NCBI RefSeq assembly: GCF_900106675.1
Contig: NZ_FNOB01000030.1
Location: 1 to 40,815 of the forward strand
Direction: 5' to 3'
Length of the DNA: 40,815 nt
DNA from: Allgaiera indica
GTDB lineage: Bacteria; Pseudomonadota; Alphaproteobacteria; Rhodobacterales; Rhodobacteraceae
Shown here: positions 35,137 to 40,815 of the stretch, piece by piece
Position numbering within the stretch: the first letter of the stretch is position 1
Layout: each line of letters begins with the position of its first letter
Made by a program: the position numbers and the translations under genes
Notes under the pieces: generated by a model
Seen by the model: the letters and a program-made list of their open reading frames with translations, nothing else
The model's database searches: none
Told to the model about the DNA's origin: nothing

Positions 35137-35340
35137 TTACTTCGCCGCCGCTTCAGCGGCTTTTTGGTTGAGCACGGTCTGAACCCGCGCCACGTCACGA
35201 CGCACAACGCGCATCCGGGCGGTGTTCTCGAGCTGGCCGGTCGCCTGCTGGAAGCGCAGGTTGAAGGCCTCTTTCTTCAGGACGGTCAGCTGATCGCGCA
35301 GCTGGTCCGGCGTCTTGTCACGCAGGTCTTGGGCGTTCAT
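35137..35340 (-). CDS. rpmC: 50S ribosomal protein L29
   Basis: Helical-hairpin protein at the tunnel exit, part of the docking site for SRP and trigger factor, 67 residues; [18 protein letters not shown] and [17 protein letters not shown] are typical. ATG at 35340; a TTG two codons upstream is better spaced from AAAGGA and may be the real start. It is separated from rplP by 400 bases with a terminator and a promoter, so it opens a new transcript. Confidence 0.95.
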   Translation of the reverse strand: MNAQDLRDKTPDQLRDQLTVLKKEAFNLRFQQATGQLENTARMRVVRRDVARVQTVLNQKAAEAAAK

Positions 35341-35419
35341 CGCCAATTTTTCCTTTCAACATCACCAGAGGGCCCCATTGGGTGACCCCGATTCTGATGG
35401 AGGTCTTGCAGAAGTCGCT

Positions 35420-35448
35420 CCTATAGGCGGGTTGGGGCGGTCTGGCAA
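35420..35448 (-). promoter_or_regulatory. Sigma-70-type promoter upstream of rpmC
   Basis: TTGCCA (35448-35443) and TATAGG (35425-35420) are exactly 17 bases apart on the minus strand, about 80 bases upstream of rpmC. It should drive the rpmC-to-rpmD unit. Confidence 0.6.
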
Positions 35449-35513
35449 CCCCGCGCCGGCGGAAATCGCCTTACAGTCGCGGTATTCCCCTGCTTTCCTT
35501 GCTCTGGTCGCTG

Positions 35514-35563
35514 GCGGGGGCTCTGCCCCCTGCACCCCCGGCGTATTTGCCGAACAATGAAAG
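35514..35563. repeat. GC-rich hairpin repeat (copy B)
   Basis: Read on the minus strand: CTTTCAT, eight bases, AAATAC, then GGGGG and a GGGGGC-AGA-GCCCCC hairpin (35516-35530). The same layout occurs at 6816-6901 in the other orientation. It sits between the S10 terminator and the rpmC promoter, in the break between rplP and rpmC. Confidence 0.6.
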
Positions 35564-35692
35564 CAATGAGGGTCTTCTTCTTTCAGGTGGAAATATCGCA
35601 CTGGGTCGGGGTGAGAGCACCCTACACCGAGGGGAGGCAATCGCGGCGCCCCGGGGAACGCGAGACCCCCGGGCTCGGCCCCGAGAGCGAAA

Positions 35693-35728
35693 AGGCCCCC
35701 ACCGATCGCTCGGCGGGGGCCTTTTTTT
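35693..35728. terminator. Bidirectional intrinsic terminator after rplP
   Basis: A 13-position stem with one mismatch (35693-35705 with 35710-35722) and a TCGC loop. On the minus strand, the direction of rplP, it is followed by TTTTCGC; on the plus strand by seven T. It ends the S10 unit 28 bases after the rplP stop. Confidence 0.82.
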
Positions 35729-35749
35729 CGATCCGCTCGTGCGGAGGAC

Positions 35750-36163
35750 TTACCAGTCCTCGCGGGCGACCACGCGGGTCTTGATCGGCAGCTTCATCGC
35801 GGCCAGGCGCAGAGCCTCGCGCGCGACGACGTCGTTGACACCGTCGATCTCGAACATGATCCGGCCGGGCTTGACCTTGGCGGCCCAGAAATCGACCGAG
35901 CCCTTACCCTTACCCATCCGCACTTCGGTGGGCTTCGAGGTCACCGGAACGTCCGGGAAGATCCGGATCCAGACCCGGCCCTGACGCTTCATGTGACGGG
36001 TCAGGGCGCGGCGCGCGGCCTCGATCTGACGGGCGGTGATACGTTCCGGCTGAACCGCCTTCAGGCCGTAGGAGCCGAAGTCGAGATTGAACCCGCCCTT
36101 CGCCTCGCCGTGGATGCGGCCCTTGTGCTGCTTGCGGAACTTCGTGCGTTTCGGTTGAAGCAT
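35750..36163 (-). CDS. rplP: 50S ribosomal protein L16
   Basis: Organises the A-tRNA site and peptidyl-transferase centre, 137 residues; [32 protein letters not shown] and [22 protein letters not shown] (in part) are invariant. Last gene of the S10-type transcript because a terminator follows. Confidence 0.98.
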   Translation of the reverse strand: MLQPKRTKFRKQHKGRIHGEAKGGFNLDFGSYGLKAVQPERITARQIEAARRALTRHMKRQGRVWIRIFPDVPVTSKPTEVRMGKGKGSVDFWAAKVKPGRIMFEIDGVNDVVAREALRLAAMKLPIKTRVVAREDW

Positions 36164-36185
36164 AATGCGTCTCCTTCAGTTCCGC

Positions 36186-36889
<704 letters not shown>

Positions 36890-36890
<1 letters not shown>

Positions 36891-37270
36891 TACGCTTGCT
36901 CCTCGACTTGCCGAACCTTGATGGTCAGCTCGGAAAACGGCTTGATGATCTTGCCGAACCGGCCACGCGCCCGCGGACGGCCGCGCTTCATGATCAGGTT
37001 CTTGCCGACCCAGGCTTCGGCGACCACCAGCTCGTCAACGTCGAGCCCGTGGTTGTTCTCGGCATTCGCAATGGCCGACTGAAGGCATTTCTTCACGTCG
37101 CCGGCGATGCGCTTTTTCGAGAAGGTCAGATCGGCCAGCGCCGTTTCCACCTTCTTGCCCCGGATCATGGCTGCCACGAGGTTCAGCTTCTGAGGCGAGG
37201 TCCGCAACATGCGGGTCTTCGCCATCGCCTCGTTCTCGGCCACGCGGCGCGGATTGTTTTCCTTACCCAT
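36890..37270 (-). CDS. rplV: 50S ribosomal protein L22
   Basis: Its long loop lines the exit tunnel (macrolide-resistance site), 126 residues; [20 protein letters not shown] and the loop text [15 protein letters not shown] are typical. About 15 extra N-terminal residues ([15 protein letters not shown]) precede the usual core, as in other alphaproteobacteria. Confidence 0.97.
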
Positions 37271-37275
37271 GACGC

Positions 37276-37554
37276 TTATTTCCTCTTGGCTTTCTTGTCG
37301 GCCGCGTGACCGTAATAGGTCCGCGTCGGCGAGTATTCACCGAACTTCTGGCCGATCATGTCCTCGGACACGTTCACCGGGATGTGCTTGTGCCCGTTGT
37401 AGACGCCGAACGTCAGGCCCACGAACTGGGGCAGAATGGTCGAACGGCGCGACCAGATCTTGATGACTTCGTTGCGCCCCGATTCCCGGGACTTTTCGGC
37501 CTTCTTGAGGACGTAAGCGTCGACGAAGGGGCCTTTCCAAACAGAGCGTGCCAT
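37276..37554 (-). CDS. rpsS: 30S ribosomal protein S19
   Basis: Head protein near the A site, 92 residues; [32 protein letters not shown] (in part) and [19 protein letters not shown] are S19 text. Three bases after rplB, five before rplV. Confidence 0.98.
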   Translation of the reverse strand: MARSVWKGPFVDAYVLKKAEKSRESGRNEVIKIWSRRSTILPQFVGLTFGVYNGHKHIPVNVSEDMIGQKFGEYSPTRTYYGHAADKKAKRK

Positions 37555-37557
37555 ATG

Positions 37558-38394
37558 TTAGCGACCCTTCCGTGCGTGACGCGAGCGGACGATGTACTTG
37601 TCCGTCGTCTTGTTCGAGCGGGTTCTCTTACCCTTGGTGTCCTTGCCCCAGGGGGTGACCGGCGTGCGGCCGCCCGAGGTCCGGCCCTCACCACCACCAT
37701 GCGGGTGATCGATCGGGTTCATCGCGACACCGCGCACCGACGGACGGATGCCCTTGTGGCGGTTGCGGCCGGCCTTGCCGAGGTTCTGGTTCGAATGGTC
37801 GGGGTTCGACACGGCGCCGATGGTGGCCATGCATTCCTGACGCACCATGCGCAATTCGCCCGACGACAGGCGGATCTGGGCATAGCCACCGTCGCGGCCC
37901 ACGAACTGGGCGTAGGTGCCGGCCGAACGCGCGATCTGGCCGCCCTTGCCGGGCTTCAGTTCCACGTTGTGCACGATCGTGCCGATCGGCATGCCCGAGA
38001 ACGGCATCGCGTTGCCGGGCTTCACGTCGGTCTTCGCGCCCGCGATCACCTTGTCGCCCACGGCCAGGCGCTGCGGCGCCAGGATATAGGCCTGCTCGCC
38101 GTCCTCGTAGCGGATCAGCGCGATGAAGGCGGTGCGGTTCGGGTCATATTCGATGCGCTCGACCGTGGCCGAAACATCCATCTTGCGACGCTTGAAATCG
38201 ACGATGCGATAGAGGCGCTTCGCCCCACCGCCCTTGCGGCGCATCGTGATCCGTCCGGTGTTGTTCCGGCCGCCGTTCTTCGTCAGACCCTCGGTGAGGG
38301 CTTTGACGGGGCGTCCTTTCCAAAGCTCCGAACGGTCGATCAGTACCAGCCCGCGCTGGCCAGGCGTCGTCGGTTTGTACGACTTGAGTGCCAT
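37558..38394 (-). CDS. rplB: 50S ribosomal protein L2
   Basis: Core protein required for subunit joining and peptidyl transfer, 278 residues. [39 protein letters not shown] (in part) and the catalytic-loop region [21 protein letters not shown] (in part), with its conserved His, are intact. A 142-base spacer with a terminator-like hairpin separates it from rplW. Confidence 0.98.
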   Translation of the reverse strand: MALKSYKPTTPGQRGLVLIDRSELWKGRPVKALTEGLTKNGGRNNTGRITMRRKGGGAKRLYRIVDFKRRKMDVSATVERIEYDPNRTAFIALIRYEDGEQAYILAPQRLAVGDKVIAGAKTDVKPGNAMPFSGMPIGTIVHNVELKPGKGGQIARSAGTYAQFVGRDGGYAQIRLSSGELRMVRQECMATIGAVSNPDHSNQNLGKAGRNRHKGIRPSVRGVAMNPIDHPHGGGEGRTSGGRTPVTPWGKDTKGKRTRSNKTTDKYIVRSRHARKGR

Positions 38395-38483
38395 GCTTCC
38401 TGTCTTCCGTCTGCTTGCGGCGGGGTCCGTTTCGGAACGGCCCGCCTATGGTTGGTATAGGGCCCCGAAGGTCCCCGAGCTTG

Positions 38484-38517
38484 AAAAATCACCGGCCCCG
38501 AGGCGAACCCGGGGCCG
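38484..38517 (-). terminator. Terminator-like hairpin between rplW and rplB
   Basis: On the minus strand an 8-bp stem CGGCCCCG/CGGGGCCG (38517-38510 with 38500-38493), loop of nine, then GTGATTTTTC. It resembles a weak intrinsic terminator inside the S10 unit, possibly an attenuator that adjusts rplB and distal genes. Confidence 0.5.
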
Positions 38518-38536
38518 AAAGATTCGCGGCCTTCTA

Positions 38537-38833
38537 TCAGAGGCCGGTGGTCACGTCGATGGTATTTCCTTCCTCGAGCGTGACATAGGCCTTCTTCACG
38601 TCCGAGCGCCGGCCCGGGATGCCCCGGAAGCGCTTGGTCTTGCCCTTGGTGATGGTCGTGTTCACCGCCTTCACCTTGACACCGAAGAGCGCCTCGACCG
38701 CATCCTTGATCTGCGGCTTGGTCGCGTCCGGCGCCACCTGGAAGACAACCGCGTTGGCCTCCGAGGCCATGGTCGCCTTCTCGGTGATCACGGGCTTGCG
38801 GATCACATCGTAATGTTCGGGTTTCGTGCTCAT
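38537..38833 (-). CDS. rplW: 50S ribosomal protein L23
   Basis: Tunnel-exit docking site for trigger factor and SRP, 98 residues: [18 protein letters not shown] and [22 protein letters not shown] (in part). ATG overlaps the rplD stop by four bases (ATGA at 38830-38833). Confidence 0.97.
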   Translation of the reverse strand: MSTKPEHYDVIRKPVITEKATMASEANAVVFQVAPDATKPQIKDAVEALFGVKVKAVNTTITKGKTKRFRGIPGRRSDVKKAYVTLEEGNTIDVTTGL

Positions 38834-39450
38834 TTCAGACGAGCCTCCAGAGCTTCGACACCCGCCTTCGTGAGCACCAGCGTGTCACGCTTGAGGATGT
38901 CATAGACATTGGCGCCCATCGACGGCAGCACGTCCACCCCTTCGAGGTTCTGCGCGGCACGGGCGAAGTTCTCGTTCACTTCGGCGCCGTCGATGACGAG
39001 AACCCGCTTCCAGCCCAGCTCCTTCGCGGCCTTGGCAAGGATCGCGGTCTTGGCTTCGGCCATCTCGGCCGCATCCAGAACCACAAGCTCACCCGCCTTG
39101 GCCTTGGCCGAAAGCGCATGCTTCAGACCGAGGACGCGGAACTTCTTGGGCAGGTCATGGGCATGGCTGCGGGGCGTCGGCCCCTTGTAGACGCCACCGT
39201 GACGGAAGATCGGCGCCTTCTTGGAACCGTGGCGTGCGCCGCCGGTGCCCTTCTGGCGATAGATCTTCTTGGTCGAATAGCTGACCTCGGACCGACCCAG
39301 CACCGAATGGGTGCCGGCCTGGGCCTTCGCCCGCTGCCAGCGCACCACGCGATGCAGGATGTCGGCGCGCGGCTCGAGCCCGAAGATCTCGTCGGAGAGA
39401 TCGATCGAACCCGCCTTGCCGGCATCGAGCTTGATCACATCGAGTTTCAT
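38830..39450 (-). CDS. rplD: 50S ribosomal protein L4
   Basis: Its extended loop lines the exit tunnel; in gamma-proteobacteria L4 also autoregulates the S10 operon. 206 residues, with [21 protein letters not shown] as the loop and [18 protein letters not shown] near the end. Start overlaps the rplC stop (ATGA). Confidence 0.98.
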   Translation of the reverse strand: MKLDVIKLDAGKAGSIDLSDEIFGLEPRADILHRVVRWQRAKAQAGTHSVLGRSEVSYSTKKIYRQKGTGGARHGSKKAPIFRHGGVYKGPTPRSHAHDLPKKFRVLGLKHALSAKAKAGELVVLDAAEMAEAKTAILAKAAKELGWKRVLVIDGAEVNENFARAAQNLEGVDVLPSMGANVYDILKRDTLVLTKAGVEALEARLK

Positions 39451-40310
39451 TCTTTCTCTCCATCAGACGCGTCGCCTTCGCCCTCGGCCTTCTCCGCCTC
39501 GATCGAGGCCTCGGCCTCCTTCATGGCGGCGGCTTCCTGCGCGGCCTGCTCCTCGGCCAGGCGCTTGGCCTCGGCTTCGGCTTCGGCGGCGGCAGCGGCG
39601 GCAGCCTCTTCAGCGGCCTTGTGCGCGGCTTCCGCGGCGGATTTCAGCGCGGCCGGCAGGATCACGTTGTCGGGGACCGGCTTCTTGACCGCGTCCTTGA
39701 TCGTGACCCAGCCACCTTTCGAGCCGGGAACCGCGCCCTTGACCATGATCAGGCCGCGGTCGGCATCGGTGCGCACGACCTGCAGGTTCTGCGTGGTCAC
39801 GCGCGCGGCGCCCATGTGGCCGGCCATCTTCTTGCCCTTGAACACCTTGCCGGGGTCCTGGCACTGGCCGGTCGAGCCATGCGAGCGGTGGCTGATCGAC
39901 ACGCCGTGCGAGGCGCGCAGACCGCCGAAGTTGTGCCGCTTCATCGCACCGGCGAAACCCTTACCGATCGAGGTGCCCGCGATATCCACGAACTGACCCT
40001 CGAAGTAGTGGTCGGCGGTGATTTCCTCGCCCACCCCGATCAGGTTCTCGGGGGAGACGCGGAATTCGGTCACCTTGCGCTTCGGCGCCACGTTCGCCTT
40101 GGCGAAGTGGCCGCGCAGGGCGGCAGAGGTCCGCTTGGCCTTCGCGGTGCCCGCGCCCAGCTGGACGGCGGTGTAGCCATCCTTCTCGGCGGTGCGCTGC
40201 GCGACGACCTGCAGGGTGTCAAGTTGAAGAACGGTGACCGGAACCTGGCGACCGTCCTCCATGAACAGCCGGGTCATGCCCAGCTTCTTTGCGATAACTC
40301 CAGAGCGCAT
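39447..40310 (-). CDS. rplC: 50S ribosomal protein L3 with acidic Ala/Glu tail
   Basis: Early-assembly protein reaching toward the peptidyl-transferase centre. The core ([55 protein letters not shown] in part) is normal, but about 65 extra residues follow from [13 protein letters not shown] to the end, almost all Ala and Glu and likely a single long helix. I chose ATG at 40310 (MRSGVIAKK), about ten bases below GGGGG; ATG at 40319 would add three residues but sits too close to it. Length 287 against about 210 in E. coli. Confidence 0.96.
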   Translation of the reverse strand: MRSGVIAKKLGMTRLFMEDGRQVPVTVLQLDTLQVVAQRTAEKDGYTAVQLGAGTAKAKRTSAALRGHFAKANVAPKRKVTEFRVSPENLIGVGEEITADHYFEGQFVDIAGTSIGKGFAGAMKRHNFGGLRASHGVSISHRSHGSTGQCQDPGKVFKGKKMAGHMGAARVTTQNLQVVRTDADRGLIMVKGAVPGSKGGWVTIKDAVKKPVPDNVILPAALKSAAEAAHKAAEEAAAAAAAEAEAEAKRLAEEQAAQEAAAMKEAEASIEAEKAEGEGDASDGEKE

Positions 40311-40325
40311 CTCGGTCATGCCCCC

Positions 40326-40634
40326 TTAAACCTTGATCTCGACATCCACGCCGGCCGCGAGATCGAGCTTCATCAGCGCGTCCACGGTCTGCGGGGTCGG
40401 GTCTACGATATCGAGAAGACGCTTGTGCGTCCGGATCTCCCACTGGTCGCGCGACTTCTTGTCGATGTGCGGACCACGCAGAACCGTGAACTTCTCGATC
40501 TTGTTCGGCAGCGGGATCGGCCCGCGCACTTGCGCGCCGGTCCGCTTGGCCGTGTTGACGATTTCCTGGGTGCTGCTGTCGAGCACGCGGTAATCGAAGG
40601 CCTTCAGCCGGATGCGAATGGTTTGACCTTGCAT
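40326..40634 (-). CDS. rpsJ: 30S ribosomal protein S10
   Basis: Head protein and transcription antitermination factor NusE, 102 residues; [37 protein letters not shown] (in part) and [21 protein letters not shown] identify it. ATG at 40634 ([10 protein letters not shown]). Lies 49 bases after tuf, with a 7-bp G/C hairpin (40657-40674) between. Confidence 0.98.
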   Translation of the reverse strand: MQGQTIRIRLKAFDYRVLDSSTQEIVNTAKRTGAQVRGPIPLPNKIEKFTVLRGPHIDKKSRDQWEIRTHKRLLDIVDPTPQTVDALMKLDLAAGVDVEIKV

Positions 40635-40683
40635 ATCTCTGCCCTCGGGCTGGGGTGGCGGGGTCGCCCCCGCCAGCCTGCCT

Positions 40684-40815
40684 TTACTCGATGATTTTCG
40701 ACACGACGCCGGCGCCGACGGTGCGGCCGCCTTCACGGATGGCGAAGCGCAGCTTCTCTTCCATGGCGATCGGCGCGATCAGCTCGACCTCGAACTTCAG
40801 GTTGTCGCCCGGCAT
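40684..40815 (-). CDS. tuf: Elongation factor Tu, C-terminal end (partial)
   Basis: The last 43 codons are in the window: [20 protein letters not shown], then [16 protein letters not shown] and TAA. This is the C-terminus of the third EF-Tu beta-barrel domain. The gene continues off the right edge. Its position upstream of rpsJ is the usual str-S10 junction. Confidence 0.96.
   Translation of the reverse strand: MPGDNLKFEVELIAPIAMEEKLRFAIREGGRTVGAGVVSKIIE

Larger units (their letters stand above)
35347..35749. other. Non-coding break between rplP and rpmC
   Basis: About 400 bases where these genes are normally adjacent. Contents, read from rplP to rpmC: strong terminator (35693-35728), an unassigned GC-rich stretch, the hairpin repeat (35514-35563), and the rpmC promoter (35420-35448). 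Short frames here lack ribosome binding sites and recognisable text. Confidence 0.65.

Noticed and set aside
35499-35984. Plus-strand frames spanning the rplP-rpmC break
   Set aside because: They run through the terminator and antisense to rplP; translations show no domain.
40657-40674. Hairpin between tuf and rpsJ as a terminator
   Set aside because: Seven-pair G/C stem with TCGC loop but no T-tract on the minus strand; more likely a leader or processing structure, so not called as a terminator.

Overview
The window is high-GC alphaproteobacterial chromosome, most likely Rhodobacteraceae (Rhodobacter/Rhodovulum/Paracoccus-like). Evidence: a MipZ ParA-like ATPase, a bztABCD-type glutamate/glutamine/aspartate/asparagine importer, an ATP12 F1-assembly chaperone, and an S10-spc-alpha ribosomal protein cluster of the alphaproteobacterial kind. 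The species cannot be named from sequence alone.

Layout. 1-300: two IS5-family transposase remnants, one apparently inserted in the other. 626-2801 (+): mipZ and galE. 2798-11155 (-): an eight-gene operon, read from high to low coordinates: bifunctional flavin monooxygenase/old-yellow-enzyme protein, SDR, MarR regulator, crotonase, acyl-CoA dehydrogenase, RidA-like protein, aryl-CoA ligase, tryptophan 2,3-dioxygenase. The ligase plus the monooxygenase/OYE fusion are the hallmark of the aerobic 2-aminobenzoyl-CoA (anthranilate) route, and kynA ties it to tryptophan breakdown. A perfect AT-rich 16-bp palindrome (11212-11227) in front of the operon is a good candidate operator for the MarR protein. 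11242-16356 (-): a CoxG-like protein and the bzt amino-acid importer, with a strong hairpin between bztA and bztB. 16573-22200 (-): ATP12, HAD phosphatase, RluC-type pseudouridine synthase, CrcB, RarA and a Do-like periplasmic protease. 22314-23572 (-): a luxR-luxI quorum-sensing pair, followed upstream by a 378-base stretch with unusually strong inverted repeats, one of them a perfect 24-bp stem.

23951-40815 (-): the ribosomal cluster, read from tuf (partial, right edge) through rpsJ-rplCDWB-rpsS-rplV-rpsC-rplP, rpmC-rpsQ-rplNXE-rpsNH-rplFR-rpsE-rpmD, rplO-secY-adk, rpsMK-rpoA and rplQ. The usual superoperon appears cut into separate transcription units. There is a terminator plus promoter between rplP and rpmC, and a terminator, a lower-GC antisense gene of unknown function and a new promoter between rpmD and rplO. 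There is also a promoter between adk and rpsM, and a terminator plus a sulfotransferase-like gene between rpoA and rplQ.

The most unusual items are the foreign-looking gene inside the spc operon, the structured region upstream of luxR, and the anthranilate/tryptophan operon, in which the crotonase and RidA-like proteins seem to lack the canonical catalytic residues of their families. No tRNA, rRNA or CRISPR array was recognised.
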